64,000 nucleotides of DNA from Curtobacterium sp. VKM Ac-1376 (lineage in GTDB: Bacteria > Actinomycetota > Actinomycetes > Actinomycetales > Microbacteriaceae). The stretch covers positions 496,001-560,000 of the forward strand of contig NZ_JADKRV010000001.1 in assembly GCF_015351025.1 (NCBI RefSeq). The letters run 5' to 3'. Each line of letters starts with the position of its first letter. Positions within the stretch are counted from its first letter, which is position 1. The notes beneath the pieces are model-generated. The model had not been told where the DNA came from. It did not search any database and worked only from the letters and a program-made list of their open reading frames with translations. Below, piece by piece: positions 23,653-31,872 of this stretch. The translations under genes were made by a program, and so were the position numbers.

Positions 23653-24959
23653 GTCGCGACCAGGTCGAGGACCGCCGTCGCCACCTCGGCCTTCGTGCCG
23701 GAGGTCTCGCGCACCACCTCGCCCCCGGGGACCAGGACCTCGATCGCGTTCTCCTCACGCTCGAAGCCGGCCGACCAGCCGACGTGGTTCACGACGAGCA
23801 GGTCGGCGGGCTTCCTGGTGATCTTGGCTCGCCCGAGCTCGATGCGCGCGGCGCGGTCCGGTTCGGTCTCCGCGGCGAACCCGACGATGATCTGGCCGGT
23901 CCGCCGAGACGCGACCAGGTCGGCCAGCACGTCGGGGTTCCGGACGAGTTCGAGCGTCATGTGCTCGCCCTGCGCGTCCTTCTTGAGCTTCTCGGTGTGC
24001 ACCTCGGCCGGTCGGTAGTCGGCGACCGCCGCGGTCATCACCACGACGTCGGCCTCGGCAGCCCGGGCGTGCACGGCCTCGGCGAGCTCGAGCGCCGACC
24101 CCACCGGCACCACCGTCGCATCGAGTGCGGCGGTCAGCGAGGCGTCGATGTTCGCGGCCACCACCGTGACGGCCGCTCCGCGGCGGGCGGCATCGGCGGC
24201 GATCGCCAGCCCCTGCCGGCCGCTCGACCGGTTGCCGACGAACCGCACGGGGTCGAAGGGCTCTCGCGTGCCGCCCGCGCTCACGAGCACGCGGACGCCG
24301 GCCAGGTCGCCCTGTTCGCCGCGGGCCCGGCCTCCGGCGCCGGCACCGGCGCCGGCACCGGTGCCGGAGCCCGTACCGGTCTCCGCAGCGCGCCGGCCAG
24401 CATGCACCGGACGGTCGAGTACGGCGAGCGCCGCGACGACGATGTCCTCGGGCTCGGCCATCCGCCCGATGCCGGCGTCGTCGCCCGTGAGCGCGCCGAC
24501 GACCGGGCCGACCAGGTGCACGCCGCGTTCCCGAAGCGTGGCGACGTTGGCCCGGGTTGCGGGGTGCTCCCACATCTGCGGGTGCATCGCGGGGGCGACC
24601 ACGACGGGGGCCTCGGTGGCGAGCAGGGTCGTGCCGAGCAGGTCGCTCGCCAGGCCGTGCGCCATCCGGGCCAGCGAGTCCGCCGTGGCCGGGGCGATGA
24701 CGACGAGGTCGGCGCGGCGGCCGAGTGCGACGTGCCGCACCTCGGCCACGTCGTCCCAGACGCTCGTCGTGACAGGGTTGCGGCTCAGGGCCTCGAGCGT
24801 CGGCAGCCCGACGAAGCGCAGGGCACCCTCGGTCGGCACCACGTGCACGTCGTGCCCGCGCTTGACCAGGTCGCGGACGACCCCGACGGCCTTGTAGGCG
24901 GCGATGCCCCCGGTGATCCCCACGATGACGGTCAGGGCGCGCTCTGCTGCTGCGTTCAC
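23640..24959 (-). CDS. coaBC: Bifunctional phosphopantothenoylcysteine decarboxylase/phosphopantothenate-cysteine ligase
   Basis: A 439-residue coenzyme A biosynthesis enzyme. CoaC half (1-190): VIVGITGGIAAYKA, catalytic His76 in VRHVALGRRADL, and PAMHPQMW, where the catalytic Asn of the classical PxMNxxMW motif is His, as I recall from actinobacterial CoaBC. CoaB half (220-439): VSAGGTREPFDPVRFVGNRS and the EKLKK segment. Between them is a Gly-Thr/Gly-Ala linker (about 193-210) encoded by two 12-base direct repeats. GTG 24959 is the chosen start; another GTG nine bases upstream is possible. It makes 4'-phosphopantetheine from pantothenate phosphate, cysteine and CTP. Confidence 0.95.
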   Translation of the reverse strand: MNAAAERALTVIVGITGGIAAYKAVGVVRDLVKRGHDVHVVPTEGALRFVGLPTLEALSRNPVTTSVWDDVAEVRHVALGRRADLVVIAPATADSLARMAHGLASDLLGTTLLATEAPVVVAPAMHPQMWEHPATRANVATLRERGVHLVGPVVGALTGDDAGIGRMAEPEDIVVAALAVLDRPVHAGRRAAETGTGSGTGAGAGAGAGGRARGEQGDLAGVRVLVSAGGTREPFDPVRFVGNRSSGRQGLAIAADAARRGAAVTVVAANIDASLTAALDATVVPVGSALELAEAVHARAAEADVVVMTAAVADYRPAEVHTEKLKKDAQGEHMTLELVRNPDVLADLVASRRTGQIIVGFAAETEPDRAARIELGRAKITRKPADLLVVNHVGWSAGFEREENAIEVLVPGGEVVRETSGTKAEVATAVLDLVATALT

Positions 24960-24999
24960 CTGGCTCACGCTACCGGGGCCACGTGCGAGGATCGAGGGC

Positions 25000-25791
25000 A
25001 TGTGCACCGTCGTCGTCCGCGTCGACCCCGGGGCCGCGTGGCCCGTCACCGTGCTCGCCCTGCGTGACGAGTCGCCCGAGCGCCCGTGGGACCCTCCGGC
25101 GGCGTGGTGGCCGGACCGCGACCCGGAGCTGCGGGGCGTCCGTGACCGGTCGGCCGGTGGGGCGTGGCTCGCGGTCTCCGACCGGGCGGGCCTCGCGGTG
25201 GTGCTGAACCGCGGCGAGCCCGTCGCGAGCGAGGATGGCACGTGGACGACCCGGGGCGTGCTGCCGGTGGACGCCGTCGCCGACGACCTGCTGCCCGGAC
25301 ACGACGGCACGCTGCCGACCACCCGGGCCTTCAACCTGGTGCGGGCGACGGCCGAGGGTGCGTCGGTCCGCACCTGGGACGGCGAGCGGGTCCGCACCAC
25401 CGAGCTCGGCCCGGGCGTGCACATGGTCACGCACGGTGAGACCGACGACCCGGCCTCGCCGCGCATCGGGCGCTGGCTCAGTGCCTTCCGCGCCGTCGAG
25501 GCTCCCGTCGGGCCGCCGGTGCTCGGGCCGTTCGACGAACTCCGCGCCGCCGACGCCGGCGACGACGCGGGGGACGGGTGGAGCGGCTGGTTCGGGGTGC
25601 TCGCCGAGTCCGCCGCGCTGCCGACCGACCACCCCGACGCGATCCTGCGCGACGTGCACGAGGCCGAGGGGCACATGACGACGCTCTCGGTCGTCGCCGC
25701 CGCCGTCGGGCCGGACCGGACCGTCCTGCAGCACGCGCGCCTGACCGAACCCGGTCAGCTCGACGGGTCGGTGGAGCTGCACCGCGCCTGA
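25000..25791 (+). CDS. NRDE/TANGO2-like family protein
   Basis: A 263-residue protein beginning MCTVVVRVDPG; the cysteine right after Met is the NRDE-family hallmark and a potential N-terminal nucleophile. It continues with ALRDE (the NRDE position), WPDRDPELRGVRDRSAGGAWLAVSDRAGLAVVLNR, the Trp-x-x-Leu pattern of TANGO2 homologues. Actinobacterial members are often annotated as transport and Golgi organisation 2 homologues; their biochemical role is not known. Divergent from coaBC, with a 40-base gap. Confidence 0.85.
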   Translation: MCTVVVRVDPGAAWPVTVLALRDESPERPWDPPAAWWPDRDPELRGVRDRSAGGAWLAVSDRAGLAVVLNRGEPVASEDGTWTTRGVLPVDAVADDLLPGHDGTLPTTRAFNLVRATAEGASVRTWDGERVRTTELGPGVHMVTHGETDDPASPRIGRWLSAFRAVEAPVGPPVLGPFDELRAADAGDDAGDGWSGWFGVLAESAALPTDHPDAILRDVHEAEGHMTTLSVVAAAVGPDRTVLQHARLTEPGQLDGSVELHRA

Positions 25792-25887
25792 GGCGAGGAG
25801 CGTGCCGGAGCCGCACCGTGCCTCCCGGCCGCGCCCCGTGCCCGCGCCCGCGCCCCGTGCCCGCGCCCGCGCCCGCGCCCGCGTGCG

Positions 25888-25960
25888 CACGGTGCGAGGT
25901 TCCGTACTCGGTGCGACCCGCGCCCCCTCGCACCACGTCCGGAACCTCGCACGAGCCGTG
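25888..25960. repeat. Nested intergenic hairpin, GTGCGAGGTTCCG type
   Basis: GTGCGAGGTTCCG (25892-25904) is perfectly complementary to CGGAACCTCGCAC (25940-25952); CACGG/CCGTG extends the stem past a small bulge, and a second short stem GGTGCGA/TCGCACC lies in the loop. It follows a C/G hexamer-rich stretch (25831-25880) in the 227-base gap between convergent genes. It may act as a bidirectional terminator or be a dispersed palindromic element. Confidence 0.65.
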
Positions 25961-26018
25961 GTGCCCTTCGCACCGTGCGAGGGGCGCCCGACCAGCACGA
26001 CGCGCCCCGCGCCCTCGG

Positions 26019-26927
26019 CTAGAGGGGCGGACGCGTCCCGGTGAGGTCCTCGGCGACCGCCCAGAGTGAGCGAGCGAGGTCGGCGCTCCGTGCCGATCCG
26101 GGGATCGAGACGGTCGTCGTGGGGCCGGTGGCGCCGAACGGGCCGGAGGGGCCGTAGTAGGCCCCACCCACGGCGTTCGGGCCGACCGCGGCGTACAGCA
26201 TCGGTTCGGTGCCCTGCTCGACCGCCTGGGTGAACGGCAGCGCGCGGGTGCTCGCACGCACCGGCTTCGACCGACCGAGCGACCGCCCCGCGGACTGCAG
26301 GTTCGTGCGGGTGTACCCGGGGTGCGCCGCGGTGCTGACGAGGGGCACGTCGGCCTCGACCGTCAGGCGGTGCAGGTGCAGTGCGAGGAGCAGGTCGGCG
26401 AGCTTCGACTGCGCGTACGCACGCCAGCCGTTGTACCCGCGTTCCCACTGCAGGTCGGTGAAGCGGATCCGGCCGGGGATCGCGGCGAGGCTCGACATCG
26501 TCGCGACACGAGGGGCTTCGGCGCGGAGCAGCGACGGCAGCAGCAGGTTCGTCAGGGCGAACGGGCCGAGGAAGTTCGTGCCGAACTGCAGCTCGAACCC
26601 GTCGACGGTCTCGAAGCGCTGCGGCGGGGCCATCACACCGGCGTTGTTGATCAGGACGTCGATCGGGCGTTCCTCGTCGACGATGCCGGCGGCGAACCGG
26701 CGGACGCTCACGAGGTCGGCGAGGTCGAGTTCGCGGACCTCGACGTCGGCGGCCGGGTGGACGGCGCGGATGCCGGCCGCGGCGGTCTCGCCCTTCTCGG
26801 TGCTGCGGACGGCGAGCACGACGCTCGCGCCGGCGGCTGCGAGGCGCAGGGCGGCTTCCTGCCCGGTACCGCTGTTGGAGCCGGTGACGACGATGCGGCG
26901 TCCGGTCTGGTCGGGGAGGTTCGGCAT
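26019..26927 (-). CDS. SDR family oxidoreductase
   Basis: A 302-residue short-chain dehydrogenase of the retinol-dehydrogenase-like branch. NAD(P) motif VVTGSNSGTGQEAALRLA near residues 12-29, LDLADLVSV, INNAGVMAPP, and the catalytic YAQSK with upstream serine in MSSLAA. The N-terminal RSTEKGE after the second strand suggests NADP preference. It is divergent from the luciferase-like oxidoreductase at 27051. Substrate unknown. Confidence 0.9.
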   Translation of the reverse strand: MPNLPDQTGRRIVVTGSNSGTGQEAALRLAAAGASVVLAVRSTEKGETAAAGIRAVHPAADVEVRELDLADLVSVRRFAAGIVDEERPIDVLINNAGVMAPPQRFETVDGFELQFGTNFLGPFALTNLLLPSLLRAEAPRVATMSSLAAIPGRIRFTDLQWERGYNGWRAYAQSKLADLLLALHLHRLTVEADVPLVSTAAHPGYTRTNLQSAGRSLGRSKPVRASTRALPFTQAVEQGTEPMLYAAVGPNAVGGAYYGPSGPFGATGPTTTVSIPGSARSADLARSLWAVAEDLTGTRPPL

Positions 26928-27008
26928 GCGGGTGACCGTACTCGCGCGGGCTGGCCGACCCCGACCCGGCCGGGCCGCCGGCCCCGTGCGCGTCGGTGCC
27001 CGCCGTGC

Positions 27009-27027
27009 TATCTTTATGCAAACGCAT
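27009..27027 (+). promoter_or_regulatory. -10 box TATCTT and palindrome ATGCAAACGCAT before the LLM gene
   Basis: TATCTT (27009-27014) is followed directly by ATGC-AAAC-GCAT (27016-27027), an AT-rich inverted repeat in a GC-rich region, 24-42 bases before the start codon. The palindrome would overlap the transcription start, a typical repressor position. MarR- or TetR-type binding is possible; the binder is unknown. Confidence 0.5.
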
Positions 27028-27050
27028 GAAAGTGCGACCAGGAGGAGACC

Positions 27051-28160
27051 ATGAGCAACGCATTCGGCACCGACCGCCCCTCGGACGTCCCGCCGCCAGC
27101 ACCCGAGCGGATCGGACCGCTGCAGCTCGGTCTCGACACGTTCGGCGACGTCACCGAGCTCGATGACGGCACCCTGCAGTCCGACGCGCAGAGCATCCGC
27201 GACGTCGTCGACCAGGCCGTCCTCGCCGACCAGGTCGGGGTCGACTTCATCGGTGTCGGCGAGCACCACCGCGCCGACTTCGTCGTGAGCGCCCCCGAGG
27301 TCGTCCTCGCCGCGATCGCCGCCTCGACCTCGCACATCCGCATGGGCTCGGCCGTCACGGTCCTGTCGTCGGACGACCCCGTGCGCGTCTACGAGCGGTT
27401 CGCAACGGTCGACGCGCTCTCGAACGGCCGCGCCGAGGTCATCCTGGGTCGTGGTTCCTTCACCGAGTCGTTCCCGCTGTTCGGCTACGAGCTGAGCGAC
27501 TACGAGGTCCTGTTCGAGGAGAAGCTCCAGCTCTGGGCGGCCCTGCGCGGCGGCGACGCCGTCACCTGGTCCGGCACGAAGCGCGCGGGCCTGGTCGACC
27601 AGGACGTCTTCCCGAAGCTCGAGCACGGTGCCATCCCCACCTGGATCGGCGTCGGCGGCTCCCCGCAGTCGGTCATCCGTGCCGCGTCGTACGGGCTGCC
27701 GCTGTTCCTCGCCATCATCGGCGGGCAGCCCGCGCAGTTCGCCCCGTTCTCGCGGCTGTACCGCCAGGCGCTCGCGCAGCTCGACCTGCCCCAGCAGCCC
27801 ATCGCGATGCACTCGCCGGGCTTCGTGGCGGCCACCGACGAAGAGGCCGCCGAGCGCTACTGGCCGTACCACAAGGCCGTCACCGATCAGCTCGGCCGGG
27901 AGCGCGGATGGCCGCCCCTCGACGTCGCCGGGTACCGCGCGGGCCTGTCCGCCGGAGGCTCGCTCTACGTCGGGTCGCCGGAGACCGTCGCCCGGAAGAT
28001 CGCGCGCAACATGCGGATCCTCGGCGCTTCGCGCTTCGACATGCGGTACGCGACGGGTCGCCTGCCGCACACCGACATGATGCGCTCGATCGAGCTCTAC
28101 GGCACCGAGGTCGCGCCCCGCGTGCGCGAGCTGCTGGCGCAGCCCGTCCCCGTCGCGTAG
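27051..28160 (+). CDS. LLM class flavin-dependent oxidoreductase
   Basis: A 369-residue luciferase-like monooxygenase-fold protein with a strong AGGAGGAG ribosome site. Seen are LGLDTFGDV, VDQAVLADQVGVDFIGVGEHHR, GSAVTVLSSDDPVRVYERFATVDALSNGRAE (split by strands), ILGRGSFTESFPLFG, and IPTWIGVGGSPQSV, all usual for the family. Such enzymes use FMNH2 supplied by a separate reductase, or F420 in some branches; the NADPH-FMN-reductase-like protein at 54115 could be a partner. Substrate unknown. Confidence 0.92.
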   Translation: MSNAFGTDRPSDVPPPAPERIGPLQLGLDTFGDVTELDDGTLQSDAQSIRDVVDQAVLADQVGVDFIGVGEHHRADFVVSAPEVVLAAIAASTSHIRMGSAVTVLSSDDPVRVYERFATVDALSNGRAEVILGRGSFTESFPLFGYELSDYEVLFEEKLQLWAALRGGDAVTWSGTKRAGLVDQDVFPKLEHGAIPTWIGVGGSPQSVIRAASYGLPLFLAIIGGQPAQFAPFSRLYRQALAQLDLPQQPIAMHSPGFVAATDEEAAERYWPYHKAVTDQLGRERGWPPLDVAGYRAGLSAGGSLYVGSPETVARKIARNMRILGASRFDMRYATGRLPHTDMMRSIELYGTEVAPRVRELLAQPVPVA

Positions 28161-28188
28161 CCGCCGGCCCGGCCGCGCGGGTGATCTC

Positions 28189-28244
28189 CGCGCAACCGAC
28201 AGATCTCCGCGGAACGTTCGCGCAGATCTGTCGGTTCCGCGAGA
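28189..28244. repeat. Intergenic hairpin, AACCGACAGATCT type
   Basis: AACCGACAGATCT (28194-28206) pairs perfectly with AGATCTGTCGGTT (28224-28236), with imperfect GCG-rich extensions on both sides and a 17-base loop containing GGAACG. It starts about 30 bases after the LLM gene stop and could be its terminator. Confidence 0.65.
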
Positions 28245-28313
28245 CAGCCGGCCTGGAGGTGCACGCCGGCTCCGTCGGTCCGGCTCACGGGGGCGCCGGG
28301 TACCGTCCACGGC

Positions 28314-28943
28314 ATGCCATCACGTCCCAGCACCCCTCCCGTTGAGCGTCGGTTCCGCGGCCGGATCATGGGCGTCGGCACGACCTCCGGCGTGCGGATC
28401 GTCATCGGCATGTGGGACCACTCGCCGTTCGGGGCGTTCACCGACCTGTTCCTCGAGCTGCCCGACGGCTCGAGCGTGCTGCTCGCGCCGGACGAGATCG
28501 TCGCCGCGTACGTCTCCGGCACCTACCGCTTCGACACCGTCTCGGTCGTCGACGTCCGCGCACGCCGCACAGCCCGAGGGCTCGAGCTGTCCGCCGGGGC
28601 GCTGCAGGCCTCGATCGACGTCGGCGGCATCTCACCGCTCGGACGGGTGCTGCGCATCGTCCCGAAGCCCGTCGCCCGCGACCCCCGGTGGCTCGCCGCC
28701 ATCGACCCGATCGCGCGGCTCATCGCACCCGGTTCCGGGACCGCGGGGTCGGCGGGCAACGGCCGTCGGGAGTACTACGGCGTGACCGGGGCGCACGACG
28801 TCACCGGGGTCCGGGGCACCTGGGCCGGGGAACCCCTCGGTGACCTGGCCCCGCTCGACCCGCCCGTGGCGTTCGGCTTCGCGTCGATGCCGCGGATCCC
28901 GCAGGTCGTCGACGTCGAGACCACGATCCGCGAGCCCGCCTGA
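28314..28943 (+). CDS. Conserved hypothetical protein
   Basis: A 209-residue protein I do not recognise. It has no signal peptide or membrane segment and looks mostly beta: RRFRGRIMGVGTTSGVRIVIGMWDHSP.. then FTDLFLELPDGSSVLLAPDEIVAAYVS and FDTVSVVDVRARR. The C-terminal half has a REYYGVTGAHDVTGVRG segment and ends in a predicted strand QVVDVETTI. Codon use matches neighbours. It stands alone between two intergenic repeat elements. Confidence 0.72.
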   Translation: MPSRPSTPPVERRFRGRIMGVGTTSGVRIVIGMWDHSPFGAFTDLFLELPDGSSVLLAPDEIVAAYVSGTYRFDTVSVVDVRARRTARGLELSAGALQASIDVGGISPLGRVLRIVPKPVARDPRWLAAIDPIARLIAPGSGTAGSAGNGRREYYGVTGAHDVTGVRGTWAGEPLGDLAPLDPPVAFGFASMPRIPQVVDVETTIREPA

Positions 28944-28972
28944 CCCGTCCGCGCGGCCGCTCCTGCATCCGC

Positions 28973-29086
28973 TGCGTTCGCATCTTCCGACGAACCACGT
29001 GTCGTTCGACTCGTGTCCCGTCGCTTGATGCACGTGCACGAGGTGCGTTCGCATCTTCCGACGAACCACGTGTCGTTCGACTCGTG
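28973..29086. repeat. Two identical 43-base direct repeats, 71-base period
   Basis: The sequence starting TGCGTTCGCATCTTCCGACG occurs identically at 28973-29015 and 29044-29086; the following 19 bases are also similar. Each copy contains the inverted motif CGAACCACGTGTCGTTCG around the palindrome CACGTG. They fill much of the 359-base gap 28944-29302, in which I see no gene. Confidence 0.9.
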
Positions 29087-29302
29087 CATCGTCGCTTCCT
29101 GCACGCGCATCCGCGGCTCGACGGCCGGGATGTGACGGGCTGAAGCCTGCTGCCGGGATTGCACCGGGCCTCCAGGCCGACCCGATCGCCGCGCCGGGCT
29201 GTCGCGTCCAGCGCCGGAGGGGCAGACTGGTCGGAACGGTAGGCCCCGTGCACCGACGGTCGCACGTCGAGCGCAACGGGGCGCACGATGCAAAGGAGCA
29301 CC

Positions 29303-29794
29303 ATGACCGACACACAGACGGACCACAGCGCCGCGATCTCGGACATCGTCCACGGCGCCCACACCGCACTGCTCACCACGGTGAGCGAGGACGGCAACCT
29401 GCACGCCAGGCCCCTCGCCGTGCAGGACAAGGCGTTCCACGGGACCCTGCGGTTCCTGGTGCAGGACGGCAGCGAGAAGGTCGAGGACATCGCGAGGAAC
29501 CCGCACGTCAACGTCTCGATCGAGTCGCAGGGCGGCTACCTCTCCATCGCCGGCACCGCGACCGTGACGCGGGACGACTCGGCCGTCGACGAGCTGTGGT
29601 CCCCGTTCGCCGAGGCCTGGTTCCCGGAGGGGCGGCAGGATCCGTCGGTCCGGCTCCTCACGGTCCAGGGCGTCTCGGTCGAGTACTGGACCCAGGACAC
29701 CGGCCCGGTCGGCAGCCTGGTGCAGATGTTCAAGGCGGCGATCGGCAAGCGGAGCCAGCCTGACACCGGCGACCACGGCGCGATCGAGCTCTGA
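29303..29794 (+). CDS. Pyridoxamine 5'-phosphate oxidase-like general stress protein
   Basis: A 163-residue split-barrel flavin-binding protein with AAAGGAG before the ATG. The family pattern is HTALLTTVSEDGNLHARPLAVQ, then GTLRFLVQDGSEKVEDIARNPHVNVSI and GYLSIAGTATVTRD, then ELWSPFAEAWFPEG, as in the general stress protein 26 group. It likely binds FMN or a related cofactor; the reaction is unknown. It is monocistronic, followed by a bidirectional terminator. Confidence 0.9.
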   Translation: MTDTQTDHSAAISDIVHGAHTALLTTVSEDGNLHARPLAVQDKAFHGTLRFLVQDGSEKVEDIARNPHVNVSIESQGGYLSIAGTATVTRDDSAVDELWSPFAEAWFPEGRQDPSVRLLTVQGVSVEYWTQDTGPVGSLVQMFKAAIGKRSQPDTGDHGAIEL

Positions 29795-29849
29795 CCGCGC
29801 CGGGCGCTCGGCGCTCGGGGTACGGCCCGCACGCTCGCACGCCCGCTGG

Positions 29850-29878
29850 ACGCCGGCATCATGCGGAGATGCCGGCGT
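29850..29878. terminator. Bidirectional hairpin terminator
   Basis: Perfect ten-base arms ACGCCGGCAT/ATGCCGGCGT with a nine-base loop, between the ends of the convergent stress-protein and mannosyltransferase genes. Confidence 0.7.
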
Positions 29879-29886
29879 TCAGCGTG

Positions 29887-31134
29887 TCACGGCGGGCCGA
29901 GCAGCCACAGCACCGCCACGAGCACCGGCTGCCCGGCGAGCGCGGCCGTCACGAACGTCCGGCGCATCCAGGGCTTGGCCACCAGCTCCGGCGACCCGAA
30001 CAACGGTGCCAGCGGCATGAGCAGCCGCGGGGTCGAGGCCATCGGCAGCGAGACAGCGAAGATGTACAGCGCGTACGCAGCCGAGTACAGCACCGTCGTC
30101 GACCCGAGGCGCAGCGTCGAGCGGCGGAGCAGCCACACCGGGAACGCGACGACCAGCGCCGCGATGAGCAGCACGCCGCCGACGCCGAGCCAGCGAGCAG
30201 CGATGAGGAACCACGGCGTCAGCGGCACGAACTCGACCCGGCCGATGAAGTTCACCCACCACGACATCTCGGTCTCGAGGTAGGCGTTCGGCGCGCCTGT
30301 GACGTGCGACGCGATCACCGGCCAGGCGAGCCCCGCCGTGACCATCGTCAGCCCGGCGGCGAGCACCCGCACCTGCTCGCGGAGCGGGAACGTCTCGAAC
30401 ACCCGGCCCGTCTCGCGACGGGCGCGGACCCAGCGCACGAGTGCCACGACCCCGAGCACGAGCGGGATCGCCAGCGCTCCGGGGCGGGTGAACGCGGCGA
30501 CGACACCGAGCAGCGTGAGCAGGCCGTACCGTCGTCGCTCGAGGGCGAGCAGCGCGCCGAACGACAGCGCGAGGAACATGCTCTCGGCGTAGCCGACCTG
30601 CAGCAGGAACGACAGCGGGCCGCACGTGAAGAAGAAGACCGCCCACAGCGCCGCGGCGCTGCCCGCCCGGTCGCGCACCAGCCGGTAGAGCAGACAGGAC
30701 GCCACCAGCCCGGCGGCGACGGCGACGATCGGGGCTCCGACCTCGAACGGCAGCCCCGTCGACGCGGTCAGTGCACGGATCGTGAAGGGGAACGCCGGCA
30801 GGAAGGCCCACGCGTTCTGCGCGACGTGGCCCGCCGCGTCGAGTGGCAGCACGTCGGGGTACCCGTGCAACGAGATCTGCTCGTAGTACTGTCCGTCCCA
30901 CGCGACCAGGAACGCCAGGAACCCGTGTTCGTTGCCCCAGATCGCGTTCTCCGGCAGGGCCCGTCCGGTGAGCGGGTACGCGAGCGCGAGCCAGAGCGTC
31001 GACAGGACCCGGCCGCCGGTCCAGACCAGCAGGACCGCCGCCCACGCCGGCAGGGACGTGACCGTCTCGAGCACACGTCGTCGGCCGGTCGCGATGGTAC
31101 CGGTGGCCACGCCGGCACCGTCGAGACGGCTCAC
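29887..31134 (-). CDS. PIG-V-like integral membrane mannosyltransferase
   Basis: A 415-residue polytopic protein (about 10-11 membrane segments). The first luminal loop carries FLVAWDGQYYEQISLHGYPD, matching the acidic WDG motif of PIG-V and GT39-type polyprenyl-phosphate sugar transferases, followed by AFLPAFPFTIRAL. Such enzymes add mannose from polyprenyl-phosphate-mannose to lipid or protein acceptors outside the membrane. GTG 31134 is chosen; the start is not certain because no clear ribosome site is seen. Confidence 0.8.
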   Translation of the reverse strand: MSRLDGAGVATGTIATGRRRVLETVTSLPAWAAVLLVWTGGRVLSTLWLALAYPLTGRALPENAIWGNEHGFLAFLVAWDGQYYEQISLHGYPDVLPLDAAGHVAQNAWAFLPAFPFTIRALTASTGLPFEVGAPIVAVAAGLVASCLLYRLVRDRAGSAAALWAVFFFTCGPLSFLLQVGYAESMFLALSFGALLALERRRYGLLTLLGVVAAFTRPGALAIPLVLGVVALVRWVRARRETGRVFETFPLREQVRVLAAGLTMVTAGLAWPVIASHVTGAPNAYLETEMSWWVNFIGRVEFVPLTPWFLIAARWLGVGGVLLIAALVVAFPVWLLRRSTLRLGSTTVLYSAAYALYIFAVSLPMASTPRLLMPLAPLFGSPELVAKPWMRRTFVTAALAGQPVLVAVLWLLGPP

Positions 31135-31367
31135 GCGCGAGCTCCTCGGCGTTCGGGCAGGCGGGACGACACCCGGCCAGGGTAGTCGGCTGCTGCCTGT
31201 GGGATCCCACGGAACGGCGAGGGTGTGCACGGGTCGTCCGCCGCAGCGCTGACCGGGAGGCACGCTCGGCGTTCTGCACTCCGGAACGCGCCCGGCGGGC
31301 GGCCGGGCCCTGGCGTCCCCGCCGCCTAGCCTGGGATCCCACGCACGCAGACACACGAGGAGCCACC

Positions 31368-31754
31368 GTGCCGAAGACCGCCATCGTCACCGACAACGCC
31401 CCGAAGCCGGCCGGCCCGTACAGCCAGGGCATCGTGGCCAACGGGTTCGTCTACACGGCCGGCTTCGGTCCGCAGGACCCGGCGACGGGTGCGATCGCCG
31501 ACGACGTCGCCGGCCAGACGGCGCAGGTGCTGGCCAACGTCGCGGCCGTCCTGGCCGAGCACGGTGCGACCCTCGACGACGTCGTCAAGTCCACGGTGCA
31601 CCTCGAGCACTCCGACCGGGACTTCGCGGCGTTCAACGAGGAGTACGCCAAGCACTTCACCCAGCCGTACCCGGTCCGCACCACCGTGCAGTCGCACCTG
31701 GCGGACATCCTGGTCGAGATCGACGTCGTGGCGGTGCTCCCCGTCGCGGAGTGA
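31368..31754 (+). CDS. RidA family enamine/imine deaminase
   Basis: A 128-residue YjgF/YER057c/UK114-family protein with GAGGAG before the GTG start. Signature parts are APKPAGPYSQGIVANGFVYTAGFGPQDP, the VVKSTVHLE strand and the Arg of YPVRTTVQ that binds the substrate carboxylate. RidA proteins hydrolyse reactive 2-aminoacrylate or imine intermediates released by PLP dehydratases. It lies next to, and convergent with, the operon containing the PLP-dependent deaminase at 36107-37282, a suggestive pairing. Confidence 0.94.
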   Translation: MPKTAIVTDNAPKPAGPYSQGIVANGFVYTAGFGPQDPATGAIADDVAGQTAQVLANVAAVLAEHGATLDDVVKSTVHLEHSDRDFAAFNEEYAKHFTQPYPVRTTVQSHLADILVEIDVVAVLPVAE

Positions 31755-31811
31755 CCGCGGGTCGCCGGGTTCGCGGCCGAACCGGCGCCTGATCGCTCAA
31801 CGGCCGCCAGT

Positions 31812-31854
31812 GGTGTCCGCGGTGTCGCCGGTGTCCCCGGTGTCGGCGGTGCCC
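31812..31854. repeat. Nine-base tandem repeat (GGTGTCnnC)
   Basis: Four units GGTGTCCGC, GGTGTCGCC, GGTGTCCCC and GGTGTCGGC and a partial fifth, in the short gap between the ridA and D-aminoacylase-family gene ends. A pair of CCTACCCCGT units follows. Confidence 0.75.
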
Positions 31855-31872
31855 TCGCTGCCCGATCCGTTC

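Noticed and set aside
25831..25960. CRISPR-like repeats
   Set aside because: Repeats are hexamers and one inverted pair, without regular spacers; no cas genes in the window.
28632..29369. Minus-strand ORF over the 71-base repeats and DUF gene
   Set aside because: It is antisense to the 28314-28943 gene over much of its length and has no ribosome site; the repeated peptide is noted as a possibility in the repeat finding but is not annotated as a gene.
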